Shown here one piece after another: positions 28,461 to 38,838 of a DNA stretch of 64,000 nucleotides; position 1 is the stretch's first letter, and each line of letters starts with the position of its first letter. The DNA is from Mycobacterium paragordonae (GTDB taxonomy: Bacteria > Actinomycetota > Actinomycetes > Mycobacteriales > Mycobacteriaceae). The stretch spans positions 3,410,001 to 3,474,000 of the forward strand of contig NZ_CP025546.1 of NCBI RefSeq assembly GCF_003614435.1, written 5' to 3'. The position numbers and the translations under genes were made by a program. The notes beneath the pieces were generated by a model. The model was not told the DNA's origin. It did not search any database and saw nothing but the letters and a program-made list of their open reading frames with translations.

Positions 28461-31286
28461 GTGTCCGACCATTTCACGTTCGCAGACCGGCACATCGGTC
28501 TGGACAGCCCGGCCGTCACGAAAATGCTCGACGTCATCGGCGTCGACTCGCTCGACGAGCTGGCCGTCAAAGCAGTGCCCAGCGGCATCCTCGACAAGGT
28601 GACCGACACCGGTCTCGCCCCGGGCCTGGACTCGCTGCCGCCGGCCGCCAGCGAGGCCGAGGCGCTGGCCGAACTGCGCGCGCTGGCAGATAGCAACACA
28701 GTCGCCGTGTCGATGATCGGCCAGGGCTACTACGACACGCTCACGCCGCCGGTGCTGCTGCGCAACATCATGGAGAACCCGGCCTGGTACACCGCCTACA
28801 CGCCGTATCAGCCCGAGATCAGCCAGGGCCGGCTCGAGGCGCTGCTGAATTTCCAGACGATGGTCACCGACCTCACCGGCCTCGAGATCGCCAACGCCTC
28901 CATGCTCGACGAGGGCACCGCGGCCGCCGAGGCCATGACCCTGATGCACCGCGCCTTCCGGGGTGCCACGAACCGGCTCGCGGTCGATGTCGATGTCTTC
29001 GCACAGACCGCCGCGATCCTGGCCACCCGGGCCAAGCCGCTGGGCATCGAGATCGTCACCGCCGACCTCCGGGACGGCCTGCCCGACGGCGACTTCTTCG
29101 GGGTGATCGCCCAACTGCCCGGCGCTAGCGGGCGGATCACGGACTGGAGCGTGCTGGTGCGCCAGGCGCACGACAGCGGGGCACTGGTGGCCATCGGAGC
29201 CGACCTGCTGGCCCTGACGCTGCTGACGCCCCCCGGTGAGATCGGCGCCGACGTGGCGTTCGGCACCACCCAACGGTTCGGCGTGCCAATGGGATTCGGC
29301 GGCCCGCACGCCGGGTACCTGGCGGTGCACACCAAGCACGCCCGGCAGTTGCCCGGACGTCTGGTCGGGGTGTCCAAAGACGCCGACGGCAGCGACGCGT
29401 ACCGCCTGGCGCTGCAGACCCGCGAGCAACACATCCGCCGCGACAAGGCCACCAGCAACATCTGTACCGCGCAGGTGCTGCTGGCGGTGATGGCCGCCAT
29501 GTATGCCAGCTATCACGGCCCCGAGGGTTTGACCGCCATCGCGCGCCGGGTGCATTCCCAGGCCGCAACCATCGCCGGCGCCCTGGGCGAGGCACTGGTG
29601 CACGACACCTTCTTCGACACCGTGCTGGCCCGTGTGCCGGGCCGCGCCGACGAGGTGGTGGCCGCGGCGAAAGCCGACGGAATCAACCTGTGGCGCATCG
29701 ACGCCGACCACGTGTCGGTGGCCTGCGACGAAACCACCACCGACGCCCACGTCACCGCGGTGCTGGCGGCGTTCGGTGTGCCGTCCACCGAGCCGAGGCG
29801 GACCGAAATCGCCACGCGCACATCGGAATTCCTTACTCATCCGGCGTTCCACCGGTACCGCACCGAGACGTCGATGATGCGGTATCTGCGCACCCTGGCG
29901 GACAAAGACATCGCCTTGGACCGCAGCATGATCCCGCTCGGCTCCTGCACCATGAAGCTCAATGCGGCCGCCGAGATGGAGTCGATCACCTGGCCGGAAT
30001 TCGGACGTCAGCACCCGTTCGCGCCGGCGGCCGACACCCCGGGGCTGCGCAGGTTGATCGTCGACCTGGAGAACTGGCTGGTCGCCATCACCGGCTACGA
30101 CGCCGTCTCGCTGCAACCCAACGCGGGTTCCCAGGGCGAGTACGCGGGACTGCTGGCGATCCACGACTATCACGCGAGCCGCGGCGAACCGCATCGCGAC
30201 ATCTGCCTGATCCCGTCCAGTGCGCACGGCACCAATGCCGCCTCGGCCGCACTGGCCGGCATGCGGGTGGTGGTCGTGGGCTGCCACGAGAACGGCGACG
30301 TCGACCTCGACGATCTGCGGGCCAAGGTCGGCGAGCACGCCGACCGGCTGTCGGCGCTGATGATCACCTATCCGTCCACCCACGGTGTCTACGAGCACGA
30401 CATCGCCGACATCTGCGCGGCCGTGCACGACGCCGGCGGACAGGTCTACGTCGACGGCGCCAACCTGAACGCACTGGTGGGTCTGGCCCGGCCGGGCAAG
30501 TTCGGCGGCGACGTCAGCCACCTGAACCTGCACAAGACGTTCTGCATTCCGCACGGCGGGGGCGGTCCCGGCGTCGGCCCGGTGGCGGTGCGTGCGCACC
30601 TGGCGGAGTTCCTCCCGGGACACCCGCACGCACCCGAGTTGCCACAGGGGCACCCGGTGTCCGCGGCGCCCTACGGCTCGGCGTCGATTCTGCCGATCAG
30701 CTGGGCCTACATCCGGATGATGGGCGCCGACGGGTTGCGGGCCGCCTCGCTGACCGCGATCGCCTCGGCCAACTACATCGCGCGCCGCCTCGACGAGTAC
30801 TTCCCGGTGCTCTACACCGGCGAGAACGGGATGGTCGCCCACGAGTGCATCCTGGATCTTCGTGGCATCACCAAGGCCACCGGCGTGACGGTCGATGATG
30901 TGGCAAAGCGATTGGCGGACTATGGTTTTCACGCGCCAACCATGAGCTTCCCGGTGGCCGGCACGCTGATGGTGGAGCCCACCGAGAGTGAAAGCCTGGC
31001 CGAGGTCGACGCATTCTGCGAGGCGATGATCGGCATCCGCGCCGAGATCGACCGCGTCGGGTCCGGGCAGTGGCCGGTGGACGACAACCCGCTACGCGGC
31101 GCGCCACACACCGCCGAGTGCCTGGTGGACTCCGAGTGGAACCATCCGTATACGCGGGAAGAAGCCGCCTATCCGCTGGGCAAGGCATTCCGGCCCAAGG
31201 TGTGGCCGCCGGTACGGCGGATCGACGGCGCCTACGGCGACCGCAACCTGGTCTGCTCCTGCCCGCCCGTCGAAGCGTTCGCGTAA
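28461..31286 (+). CDS. gcvB: Glycine dehydrogenase (decarboxylating), P protein
   Basis: 941-residue single-chain P protein from GTG 28461, with AGGAG (28448-28452) eight bases upstream. The N-terminal half contains [13 protein letters not shown] and the C-terminal half the PLP-binding Lys692 in [16 protein letters not shown], both strongly conserved. It decarboxylates glycine and loads the aminomethyl group on GcvH. In mycobacteria it is also linked to glycine dehydrogenase/glyoxylate balance. Expression should be induced by glycine through the tandem riboswitch. Mtb Rv1832 is the orthologue with the same length. Confidence 0.97.
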   Translation: MSDHFTFADRHIGLDSPAVTKMLDVIGVDSLDELAVKAVPSGILDKVTDTGLAPGLDSLPPAASEAEALAELRALADSNTVAVSMIGQGYYDTLTPPVLLRNIMENPAWYTAYTPYQPEISQGRLEALLNFQTMVTDLTGLEIANASMLDEGTAAAEAMTLMHRAFRGATNRLAVDVDVFAQTAAILATRAKPLGIEIVTADLRDGLPDGDFFGVIAQLPGASGRITDWSVLVRQAHDSGALVAIGADLLALTLLTPPGEIGADVAFGTTQRFGVPMGFGGPHAGYLAVHTKHARQLPGRLVGVSKDADGSDAYRLALQTREQHIRRDKATSNICTAQVLLAVMAAMYASYHGPEGLTAIARRVHSQAATIAGALGEALVHDTFFDTVLARVPGRADEVVAAAKADGINLWRIDADHVSVACDETTTDAHVTAVLAAFGVPSTEPRRTEIATRTSEFLTHPAFHRYRTETSMMRYLRTLADKDIALDRSMIPLGSCTMKLNAAAEMESITWPEFGRQHPFAPAADTPGLRRLIVDLENWLVAITGYDAVSLQPNAGSQGEYAGLLAIHDYHASRGEPHRDICLIPSSAHGTNAASAALAGMRVVVVGCHENGDVDLDDLRAKVGEHADRLSALMITYPSTHGVYEHDIADICAAVHDAGGQVYVDGANLNALVGLARPGKFGGDVSHLNLHKTFCIPHGGGGPGVGPVAVRAHLAEFLPGHPHAPELPQGHPVSAAPYGSASILPISWAYIRMMGADGLRAASLTAIASANYIARRLDEYFPVLYTGENGMVAHECILDLRGITKATGVTVDDVAKRLADYGFHAPTMSFPVAGTLMVEPTESESLAEVDAFCEAMIGIRAEIDRVGSGQWPVDDNPLRGAPHTAECLVDSEWNHPYTREEAAYPLGKAFRPKVWPPVRRIDGAYGDRNLVCSCPPVEAFA

Positions 31287-31299
31287 GGGGCTGTCAGGG

Positions 31300-32172
31300 T
31301 CAGCCGAAGCGGTCGAGGATGGCCGCGGCGATCTCGTCGGGGGCATCCTCCTGGATGAAGTGCCTGGCGTTCGGCAACTCGACCAGCACATGGTCGGGGA
31401 ACGCCGCGCGCATGTGCGGCAGCGACGGTCCGGGCCGGAACGCGAAATCCTTCATGCCCCAGACGAACAGGGCGGGTTTGCCGCCCAGCTTGGCCGGCAC
31501 TACCCGGCCCAACCGTTCCAGCAGGGGATGGGCGGCCAGGATCTGTTTCGGCATCTCGGCGACACCTCTGCGCGCGTCGGGGTCGGGCTGCACGGCCCGG
31601 TAGTGCTCCATCACGGCCGGACTGAGCCGGCGCGCCGTCCCGGCGGGGATCATCCGTTCCACAAAGAAATTGCGGTGCAGGATCGCGTACTGCATGGGCG
31701 GACTGGACATCACCCGGCTGAAGATCTTGGTGGTCAACACGTCCGTCGGCCAGAACCAGGTGTTGCCCAGCACGACTCCGCGGATCCGGTCGGCCCGCTC
31801 GACTGCGACGGCCATGCTGACCGGACCGCCCCAGTCCTGTCCCACGGTCAGAAATCCGCCTAGGCCCTCCTCGGCGGTCAAGTGGTCGACGAACTCTCCG
31901 ACCACGCCGGCGTGCTCGTCGATCGTGTACCCGAAGCCGGCCGGGCGTTCGGACAAACCGAAGCCGAGATAATCCGGTGCGATGCAACGGAATCGGTGCC
32001 GCAGCGCCTTGATGATGTCGCGGTAGAGAAAACTCCAGGTGGGATTGCCGTGGCAGAAGAGGATCGGCGGACCGTCACCCTCGTCGATGTAGTGGACCCG
32101 GCCCCGGGAGCTGTCGAACCAGCGTGACTCGAACGGGTAGAGCGTGGGGTCCGGAAGGAAATCGATGGTGAT
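31300..32172 (-). CDS. Haloalkane dehalogenase (DmbC/Rv1833c type), apparent ATC start
   Basis: 290-codon alpha/beta hydrolase of the haloalkane dehalogenase family. Key residues are intact: oxyanion-hole HGNPTW (41-46), nucleophile Asp in GQDWGGP, and catalytic His in NARHFIQED. The reading frame aligns from its first codons with Mtb Rv1833c (IDF..PDP.LYPFESRWFDSS), but the codon at the expected start is ATC (32172-32170), 6 bases after AAGGAG. An in-frame TGA lies 13 codons further upstream, with no ATG, GTG or TTG between. The next canonical start (TTG 31956) would delete the first 72 residues including the oxyanion hole. The gene therefore either starts at ATC or has lost its start. The frame otherwise has no stop or frameshift. 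Confidence 0.82.
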   Translation of the reverse strand: MTIDFLPDPTLYPFESRWFDSSRGRVHYIDEGDGPPILFCHGNPTWSFLYRDIIKALRHRFRCIAPDYLGFGLSERPAGFGYTIDEHAGVVGEFVDHLTAEEGLGGFLTVGQDWGGPVSMAVAVERADRIRGVVLGNTWFWPTDVLTTKIFSRVMSSPPMQYAILHRNFFVERMIPAGTARRLSPAVMEHYRAVQPDPDARRGVAEMPKQILAAHPLLERLGRVVPAKLGGKPALFVWGMKDFAFRPGPSLPHMRAAFPDHVLVELPNARHFIQEDAPDEIAAAILDRFG

Positions 32173-32254
32173 GGCGCGCTCCTTGGAGAGGTCTGCCCGT
32201 GATGGTAGTCAAGGGGCGCCGCGGTCGCTGAGAACGAGGTCCCGAGATGCGCGG

Positions 32255-33865
32255 TTACGGCAGCAGACTCCTCAGGCCGAACAATCCTGATACGAAACTG
32301 CTGCCGAGGTTGAACAAGCCGGAGTTGCCGCCGGCCCAGTCCTGAACACCGATCGGGACTCCCGCGTTCCCGATGCCCGACGTCACGCCGACGGTCTTGT
32401 TGTTCATGCCGGTGGCACTGTTGAAGAAGCCGGACATGAACCCGCTGTCGCCCGTCGGGTCGGCGCCGGTGGCTTTATTGAAGAAACCTGACGTCGTGTT
32501 ACCGGTGTTTCCGAACCCGGAATTGGCGAGGCCGGAATCGGTGGTGTAACCAAATCCCGTGTTTACGTCTCCCGAATTCCAGAAACCGGTGTTGGCAGTA
32601 CCCGAATTACCGCCTCCGGTATTGATCAGTCCGGTGTTGGTCCACCCGGTGTTACCCCCGCCCGCGTTACCGAAGCCGGTATTGAAAATTCCGCCGTTTC
32701 CGAGACCGGTGTTCAATCCGCCGGAGTTGCCGATGCCGAAGTTCACCTGGCCCGAGTTCCCGACCCCGATATTGTTGAGATGTCCTGGCATAGTGGCGTT
32801 GACGCCCGAGTTGAAGATGCCGACGTTGCCGTCGCCGGAGTTGAAGAATCCGATGTTGTTGTGCCCGGAGTTACCGAATCCCAGGTTGCCGCCGCCGGAA
32901 TTCAGCAAACCCAGGAGGTTTATGCCCACCTGATTGTTGCCGGTAAGGCCAATTCCGATGTTGTTGTTACCGGTATTGCCGAAACCGAAATTGGACGTGC
33001 CATTGTTTCCGGCACCGATGTTGCCGTTACCGGAGTTGCCACCGCCATAGTTACCGCTGCCGGTATTCCCTAGTCCGACGTTGCTGTTGCCGACATTCCC
33101 CAAGCCGAAATTGCTGTTGCCCACGTTGCCGGCGCCTACGTTTCCATTGCTCTGCAGGGTGATCGTGGGTTTGTCGGGGTCGATGGAACCGTTCCCGAAG
33201 CCGAAGTTGTTGTTCCCGATGTTTCCGCCGCCCACGTTGGAGCTGCCGGTATTCCCACTACCTACGTTGCCACTGCCGATGTTGCCGTTACCAAGGTTGG
33301 CGTTGCCGGTGTTACCGATGCCCAGGTTAGGCAGAGTTTGCAGGATGTCCTGCAAACTCTGCGCCGGCGCCAACTGAGCCGCCGCTACTGACGCTTCCCC
33401 GTGGTAGTCGAACATCGCGGCCACATCCCGCGCCCACATCTGTTCATAATCACTTTCCAGCGCGGCGATAGCCGGCGCTTGGAGACCGAACCAATTTGTC
33501 AGCACAGCGCGTACCAGTGAATTGCGGTTGAGTTCGACCGTCAGCGGATGCACGGTGGCCGCCCTGGCTGCCTCGAAGGCCGATGCCACCGTCCGGGCCT
33601 GACCAGCCGCGGCCACGGCTTGGGCGGCCGCGGCGCCCAGCCACTGCGAATACGGGGCCGCCGCACGCATCATGGCGGCAGACGCCGGGCCCTGCCAGGC
33701 CTGACCAGCGAGCCCCGCCGTCACCGACCCGAACGACGACGCCGCCGAACCCAACTCCGAAGCCAGTCCTTCCCAGGCCGCTGCCGCATCCAACATCGGG
33801 CCCGAACCGGCACCCGAGAACATCAACAATGAATTGATTTCCGGGGGCAGTATCGAAAAATTCAC
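32255..33865 (-). CDS. PPE-MPTR family protein
   Basis: 536-residue PPE protein starting [20 protein letters not shown], with a PPE domain of about 175 residues containing the AWQG turn. About 300 residues follow of Asn-Gly pentapeptide repeats (NxGxGNxG, for example [17 protein letters not shown]), the major polymorphic tandem repeat that forms a beta-helix-like rod. The last 60 residues leave the repeat ([20 protein letters not shown]). PPE-MPTR proteins are surface or secreted ESX-5 substrates. Mtb has Rv1834 and Rv1835c (hydrolases) in this interval, so this is a lineage-specific replacement. No PE gene is next to it. Confidence 0.93.
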   Translation of the reverse strand: MNFSILPPEINSLLMFSGAGSGPMLDAAAAWEGLASELGSAASSFGSVTAGLAGQAWQGPASAAMMRAAAPYSQWLGAAAAQAVAAAGQARTVASAFEAARAATVHPLTVELNRNSLVRAVLTNWFGLQAPAIAALESDYEQMWARDVAAMFDYHGEASVAAAQLAPAQSLQDILQTLPNLGIGNTGNANLGNGNIGSGNVGSGNTGSSNVGGGNIGNNNFGFGNGSIDPDKPTITLQSNGNVGAGNVGNSNFGLGNVGNSNVGLGNTGSGNYGGGNSGNGNIGAGNNGTSNFGFGNTGNNNIGIGLTGNNQVGINLLGLLNSGGGNLGFGNSGHNNIGFFNSGDGNVGIFNSGVNATMPGHLNNIGVGNSGQVNFGIGNSGGLNTGLGNGGIFNTGFGNAGGGNTGWTNTGLINTGGGNSGTANTGFWNSGDVNTGFGYTTDSGLANSGFGNTGNTTSGFFNKATGADPTGDSGFMSGFFNSATGMNNKTVGVTSGIGNAGVPIGVQDWAGGNSGLFNLGSSFVSGLFGLRSLLP

Positions 33866-34174
33866 GATCCGAACCTCCTAGCAAGTAGCCGACACTTAAT
33901 GCACCAGCACAGCCGAAACGAATCAACATCCTCCGCGCAAACATGCTAGGACTCCGACTGCCGTCACACCAGACATTCGAAATAAAGCGCGCGAATTCAA
34001 TCGGAATTGAGCGGGGACACCGGGCCGGCGCTCACTCCGTGTCAATGGCATCTGCCCCGGCTGGTGAGAATCCGCCGCGGCGCTTCGGCATTCTTTCTGC
34101 CATCCAGTCGGCGAAGTCGGTGTGGACGTTGGCGCGACGCAGACCGCGCTGTTGCCGCCGGTGTGCGGCTACGG
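33866..34174. other. 309-bp intergenic region upstream of the PPE-MPTR gene
   Basis: No convincing gene on either strand. The part next to the PPE gene (33866-34020) is relatively AT-rich and should hold its promoter; the SD of the PPE gene on the - strand is AGGAGG. The remaining 150 bases have normal GC and a minus-strand open frame that merely continues an out-of-frame shadow of the vWA gene. Confidence 0.5.
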
Positions 34175-36262
34175 CTAACTCAGGAAATTGCTGACTGCGG
34201 TGCCCAAGTCGGGCCCGGCGGAGGTCGGCAGGTTCTGGTAGTTGCCGCCGCTGAGCCGGGCAACCGCTTCCCAGGTGGCCCGGTCCGGGTCCCCACCGAA
34301 ATCGATGACGTTGACCGCGATGGGCTTGGCGGGGTCGGCACTGTTCTTGATGAAATCCTGCAGCCCGGGGCCGTCCAGACTCTGGTCGGTGTGCGGTCCG
34401 GCGGTGATCACCAGAATCGAGTTCTCTTGTCCGGCACGGTAATTCGCCAGCATTTCCTGATAGATCATGCGCAGCGTGGTGAACGAGACCGCGCCGCCGC
34501 CGGACGAATACTGCTTGTCCAGCGCCGCCGCCAGCGCCGCCGAGCGCGGCTGACCGTTGACCTGGTCGGCCAGCGGCCCGGCCGGCACTTCGGCCCGTCC
34601 TTCGTGGCCGTCGAACGTCCACAGTCCGATGACCGCCGTGGGCGGCAACGCCTTGATCCGGTTGTCGAGAGCCGCGATGACGTTGGCCAGCCGGGTCTTG
34701 CCGCCGCCGTCGTCGTTGGGCAGCGACTGGTCGAGCATGATCGTGGCGGCGACCCCGGTCGACGGGGTGGCCATGGTGTCGGCCAGCGTCGCTCGCATGG
34801 CGTCGTCTCCGACCGAGAGGGTGGAGGGCAAGGCCGCGAAGCCGGTCACCGGGCTGCTCGGCGGTTTGACGCCGTTGACCCGGAATCCCGCCTTCGCCAG
34901 CTTCGCGAGTTGTTCGGGTGTGTGCATGTACCGCGCGAAGGCGCTGGCGGCGGTGGTCTGCTCCTGCTTGAGCCAGGAGCCACTGAGCAGCACGGTCGGG
35001 TAGTCGGCCACCGGAACCGGGCCGGGCGGAGTCCAGGAACCCAACTTGCTCTTGGCATCCGAGATCGACTGGCCGCGGGCGAACAGTTGCTGCTCGGTGG
35101 TGACGACGGCATGCACGGGCGCGGCCGCGACCTCCTCTGCCTTCGAACCCGGCTTGAGCAGAGCGTTCATCGCCTCGTTCAGCGAGTCGTCGGGCAGTTT
35201 GGGTTGCCCGCTCACCAGGGTGCGCACCGCGGCGCTGCCGGACGTCGGCGGCGCGCCCGCCGGTGCCGACGCCGCCGCGATGGCCTCACCGGCCAGGAAT
35301 GACGCGTCGCCGTTGCCGCCGACCGGCAGTGCCAGCCGCAACGATCCCCAGTTCGCCATGGACGTCGGGTTCGATTGCAGGCCAGGCAGTGCCGCCCAGT
35401 TCTGTTTGGACAGGGGCTGGCTGAACTCGGGCCGGATCGCCAGCAGGACCGGCGAGGTCACCAGCGAGCGGCTGTCGCTGATGATCTTCTGCCCGGCGGC
35501 ACCGGACAGGCGGGCCGCGGAGATCGAACTTCCCGGGATCCACAGGCCAGGCTGGGCACCCAGGTCGGACGGCCATTTGCCGATGAAGCCGCTGATGACG
35601 GCGTCGGAGTTGGCGGCTTTGACGGTGACGTCGACACAGCGGTCGCCGATCGGGCCCGCCTGCTTGTTATAGCCGTCCGCGAGCTCCTTCACCTGGTCGG
35701 CGATCGACGGGTCGGCCAGGACGGCGACGGCGTCTTTGCCGCCCGCGCAGGTCGCGGCGGCCGTGTGCGAACGGTGCGACAGCGCGTCACCGATGAACTG
35801 CCACAGGATCACTCCGGCGACTACGACGACGACGGTGACCAGGGCGACGATGACGCCGATGCTGACACCGCGCCGGCCACCGGCACTGCGGTGCCCGCCC
35901 TGCCAATCCCGCAGTCCGCGGTGGCTGGCCCGGAACGGCGGCGGCGGGGGGGCTATCCCCGACGGCTCTTCGGCCGGCGGCTCCGCGTCGGCCGGGTGCT
36001 CCGCGTCGGCCGGGTGCTCCGCGTCGGCCGGGCGGAACCCGAAGTCGGGGTAGTCGTCGGCGGCAGGCTCCCCGTACTCGTCACCGAAGCGACCGGCACC
36101 CCAGGTATCGGCGGGCGGCTCAGCGGCAGGCGCCTCGTGCCCCGAACCCCCGGAAGGCTCCTGGAAAGACTCCTCATGAGGCTCATCGGACGCCGCCTCA
36201 AACGGCTCCGGTTCGCGATCGGGCAGGGAATCCCCGGAGTCGGGCTTGCTGTGCCTACCCAT
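34175..36262 (-). CDS. Membrane-anchored solute-binding/von Willebrand factor A protein (Rv1836c type)
   Basis: 695-residue protein. An acidic, Pro-rich cytoplasmic N-terminus of about 130 residues is followed by one membrane helix (VIVALVTVVVVVAGVILWQF, about 135-155). Next comes an extracytoplasmic domain resembling type 2 periplasmic binding proteins, and then a C-terminal vWA-like domain (TVSVGDDAMRATLADTMATP, AATIMLDQSLPND, GLWTFDG, ILVITAGPHTD). Mtb Rv1836c is the orthologue. It probably acts at the membrane surface in binding or assembly; ligand unknown. It is transcribed away from glcB in the same direction, 119 bp downstream of that gene's upstream neighbour region. The acidic tail carries an 18-bp tandem repeat. 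Confidence 0.87.
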   Translation of the reverse strand: MGRHSKPDSGDSLPDREPEPFEAASDEPHEESFQEPSGGSGHEAPAAEPPADTWGAGRFGDEYGEPAADDYPDFGFRPADAEHPADAEHPADAEPPAEEPSGIAPPPPPFRASHRGLRDWQGGHRSAGGRRGVSIGVIVALVTVVVVVAGVILWQFIGDALSHRSHTAAATCAGGKDAVAVLADPSIADQVKELADGYNKQAGPIGDRCVDVTVKAANSDAVISGFIGKWPSDLGAQPGLWIPGSSISAARLSGAAGQKIISDSRSLVTSPVLLAIRPEFSQPLSKQNWAALPGLQSNPTSMANWGSLRLALPVGGNGDASFLAGEAIAAASAPAGAPPTSGSAAVRTLVSGQPKLPDDSLNEAMNALLKPGSKAEEVAAAPVHAVVTTEQQLFARGQSISDAKSKLGSWTPPGPVPVADYPTVLLSGSWLKQEQTTAASAFARYMHTPEQLAKLAKAGFRVNGVKPPSSPVTGFAALPSTLSVGDDAMRATLADTMATPSTGVAATIMLDQSLPNDDGGGKTRLANVIAALDNRIKALPPTAVIGLWTFDGHEGRAEVPAGPLADQVNGQPRSAALAAALDKQYSSGGGAVSFTTLRMIYQEMLANYRAGQENSILVITAGPHTDQSLDGPGLQDFIKNSADPAKPIAVNVIDFGGDPDRATWEAVARLSGGNYQNLPTSAGPDLGTAVSNFLS
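35981..36034 (-). repeat. 18-bp tandem repeat, three copies, inside the vWA gene
   Basis: Three adjacent 18-bp units (35981-35998, 35999-36016, 36017-36034), identical apart from one base in the last. They encode repeats of the six residues ADAEHP in the acidic cytoplasmic tail. In-frame units can expand or contract without breaking the gene, so length variation between strains is expected. Confidence 0.85.
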
Positions 36263-36381
36263 GCCGGTGTCTGAGTCCTCTCCGTCAAATCGTGGTCAGG
36301 TCACTGCCCGCGTGGGCAGATCAGGCACCCGCTGTGCCCGACTTGCCCGCCTCCTCCTCGGGCCGCAAGCGGCCCGCATCG

Positions 36382-38565
36382 TCAGCGGGCCCTAGCCTTG
36401 AACTCCCGACGCCGGCGGTGCAGGATCGGCTCGGTGTAGCCGTTGGGCTGTTGGCCGCCGGACAGGATCAGCTCCTGCGCGGCCAGGAACGCGATGCTGT
36501 CGTCAAAATTGGGCGCCATCGGCCGGTAGGCCCGGTCACCCTCGTTCTGCTTGTCCACCAGCGGCGCCATCCGCTCCAGGCTGGCCCGCACGTCCTCGCT
36601 GGTGATCACGCCGTGGCGCAACCAGTTGGCTAGCAACTGGCTGGAAATGCGCAGGGTGGCGCGGTCCTCCATGAGCGCGACGTTGTGGATGTCGGGCACC
36701 TTCGAGCAACCGACGCCCTGTTCGACCCAGCGCACCACGTAGCCCAGGATCGACTGGCAGTTGTTGTCGACCTCTTCGCGGATCTCCTCCGGCGCCCAGG
36801 CCAGCTCCTTGGCCAGCGGAATCGTCAACAGTTCGTCGAGCGCGGTCCGCTTCTTGCCGGCGAGCTCGTCCTGGACGGCGGCAACGTCCACCTGGTGGTA
36901 GTGCATCGCGTGCAGCGTCGCCGCAGTGGGCGAGGGCACCCACGCCGTGGTGGCGCCCGCTTTCGGCTGGCCGATCTTCTGCTCGACCATGTCGGCCATC
37001 AGCTCGGTCATCGCCCACATGCCCTTGCCGATCTGCGCCTTGCCCTTGAAACCGGCGGCGAGCCCGGTGTCGACGTTGGCGTCCTCGTAGGCCTTGATCC
37101 AGGTGCTGTTCTTCATCGCGCCCTTGCGGATCATCGGGCCGGCTTCCATCGAGGTGTGGATCTCGTCGCCGGTGCGGTCCAGGAAGCCGGTGTTGATGAA
37201 CACCACACGGTCGGCCGCGGCTTTGATGCAGGCCTTCAAGTTGACCGTGGTACGCCGTTCCTCGTCCATGATGCCGACCTTGAGGGTGGCCTGCGGCAAT
37301 CCGAGCACGTCCTCGACGCGGCTGAACAGCTCACAGGTGAACGCGACCTCCTCGGGGCCGTGCATCTTCGGCTTGACGATGTACACCGAACCGGTGCGGC
37401 TGTTCTGCAGCGGACCGTTGTCGTCGCCGGTGCGCAATCCGTGGATGGCGATCAGCCCGGTGAACAGCGCGTCCTGGATGCCTTCAGGGACCTCGTTACC
37501 CTCTGCGTCCACGATGGCGTCGTTGGTCATCAGGTGGCCGACGTTGCGGACGAACAGCAGGCTGCGGCCGGGCAGCGTCAGCTCCCCGCCGTCCGGGGTG
37601 GCGTAGGTGCGGTCGGGGTTGAGCACGCGGGTGAACGTCTTGCCGTCCTTGCTCACGTCTTCGGACAGGTCACCGCGGTTCAGGCCGAGCCAGTTGCGGT
37701 AGCCGAGCACCTTGTCGTCGGCGTCGACGGCGGTCACCGAGTCTTCGAAGTCCATGATCGTGGTGATCGCGGACTCCAGCACCACGTCCTTGATCCCGGC
37801 CCGGTCGGTCTTGCCGACCGGCGACTCCGGGTCGACGAGGATCTCGATGTGCAGGCCGTTGTTGACCAGCAGCACCGACCAGCTGGGCGAGCCGAGCTCA
37901 CCGGAGTACCCGAGGAACTTCTCCGGGCTGGCCAGGCCGGTGGACTCGCCGCCGAGCGCAACCTGCAACTGGCCATCCTCGATGCTCAGGCCGGTGGCGT
38001 CGGCCCACGAGCCCGACGCCAGCGGCACTGCGCCGTCCAGGAACTCGCGGGCGTAGGCGATGACTTTGTCGCCGCGCACCTTGTTGTAGCTGGACCCCTT
38101 CTCGGCGCCGTCCTCCTCGGAGATGACGTCAGTGCCGTACAACGCGTCGTACAGCGACCCCCACCGCGCGTTCGCGGCGTTGAGCGCAAAGCGGGCGTTG
38201 AGCACCGGCACCACCAGCTGCGGACCTGCGGTGGTGGTGATCTCGTCGTCGACGCCGGAGGTGGTGATGGTGAAGTCGTCCGGTTCCGGCTGCAGGTACC
38301 CGATGTCGGTGAGGAACTGCCGGTAGGCGTCCTGGTCGACCGGTGCGATGACCCGCTGCTTGTGCCACTTGTCGATCTGGGCCTGCAGCTCGTCGCGGGT
38401 CGCGAGAAGTTCCTGGTTGCGGGGGGTGAGGTCGGTGACGACTTTGTCGACGCCGGCCCAGAAGCTGTCCGGGTCTATACCGGTGCCGGGCAGCGCCTCG
38501 TTGTTCACGAAGTCATAGAGCACGCGAGCCACGCGCAGGTTGCCTTCGGTCACCCGATCAGTCAT
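36382..38565 (-). CDS. glcB: Malate synthase G
   Basis: 727-residue malate synthase. The start ATG 38565 follows GGAGGAG with ideal spacing and gives [19 protein letters not shown]; the open frame upstream (to 38730) is not conserved. It carries the G-form features: long N-terminal domain, [15 protein letters not shown] with the catalytic acid region, [12 protein letters not shown], and a C-terminal basic end ([11 protein letters not shown]). The enzyme condenses glyoxylate with acetyl-CoA to malate in the glyoxylate shunt. The end is a little shorter than Mtb GlcB (741 residues). Mtb Rv1837c is the orthologue. The VapBC and PE_PGRS genes that follow in Mtb are absent. Confidence 0.96.
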   Translation of the reverse strand: MTDRVTEGNLRVARVLYDFVNNEALPGTGIDPDSFWAGVDKVVTDLTPRNQELLATRDELQAQIDKWHKQRVIAPVDQDAYRQFLTDIGYLQPEPDDFTITTSGVDDEITTTAGPQLVVPVLNARFALNAANARWGSLYDALYGTDVISEEDGAEKGSSYNKVRGDKVIAYAREFLDGAVPLASGSWADATGLSIEDGQLQVALGGESTGLASPEKFLGYSGELGSPSWSVLLVNNGLHIEILVDPESPVGKTDRAGIKDVVLESAITTIMDFEDSVTAVDADDKVLGYRNWLGLNRGDLSEDVSKDGKTFTRVLNPDRTYATPDGGELTLPGRSLLFVRNVGHLMTNDAIVDAEGNEVPEGIQDALFTGLIAIHGLRTGDDNGPLQNSRTGSVYIVKPKMHGPEEVAFTCELFSRVEDVLGLPQATLKVGIMDEERRTTVNLKACIKAAADRVVFINTGFLDRTGDEIHTSMEAGPMIRKGAMKNSTWIKAYEDANVDTGLAAGFKGKAQIGKGMWAMTELMADMVEQKIGQPKAGATTAWVPSPTAATLHAMHYHQVDVAAVQDELAGKKRTALDELLTIPLAKELAWAPEEIREEVDNNCQSILGYVVRWVEQGVGCSKVPDIHNVALMEDRATLRISSQLLANWLRHGVITSEDVRASLERMAPLVDKQNEGDRAYRPMAPNFDDSIAFLAAQELILSGGQQPNGYTEPILHRRRREFKARAR

Positions 38566-38698
38566 CGTTCTCCTCCGTAATGGCCTTACCGGCCCCTCAC
38601 CAACCTCGCCGAACCATCTCCGGACCCGCCGACTAGCTACCGTCAGACTACCGATGGGTAGCTCGACGAGCCTAGCCCGGCCGACCCGCAATGCCAGG

Positions 38699-38773
38699 TC
38701 ACGGCGCGCTGACTGCTTCGCCCGCAGCAACGCGGCGGGCCTCGTGAATCGCTTTCTGGCAACGCGGACACAT
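38699..38773 (-). CDS. Possible small CxxC ORF in the glcB upstream region
   Basis: A 24-codon frame ([20 protein letters not shown]...) with ATG at 38773. The same frame continues upstream without a start as KCCRERNL before a stop, giving four cysteines and a His in about 20 residues, like a small zinc ribbon. It could be a real microprotein, the remnant of a lost gene, or chance. It lies in the 273-bp gap between glcB and the CBS-domain gene. A 7-bp inverted repeat (AGCTACC 38635-38641/GGTAGCT 38657-38663) is nearby. Confidence 0.25.
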   Translation of the reverse strand: MCPRCQKAIHEARRVAAGEAVSAP

Positions 38774-38838
38774 GAGATTTCGTTCCCTGCAGCACTTGTC
38801 TGGTACCCGCGGCCGCTCAGATCATACGGGCTTTTCGA

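Noticed and set aside
31300..32172. Frameshift or truncation of the haloalkane dehalogenase
   Set aside because: The frame is continuous back to the conserved N-terminus. Only the start codon is abnormal.
32400..33350. Regular short repeats that could be taken for a CRISPR array
   Set aside because: They are the coding repeats (NxGxGNxG) of the PPE-MPTR gene; there are no constant repeats with unique spacers and no cas genes.
36685..38580. 631-codon open frame on the + strand opposite glcB
   Set aside because: It is an exact antisense shadow of malate synthase with low-complexity composition.
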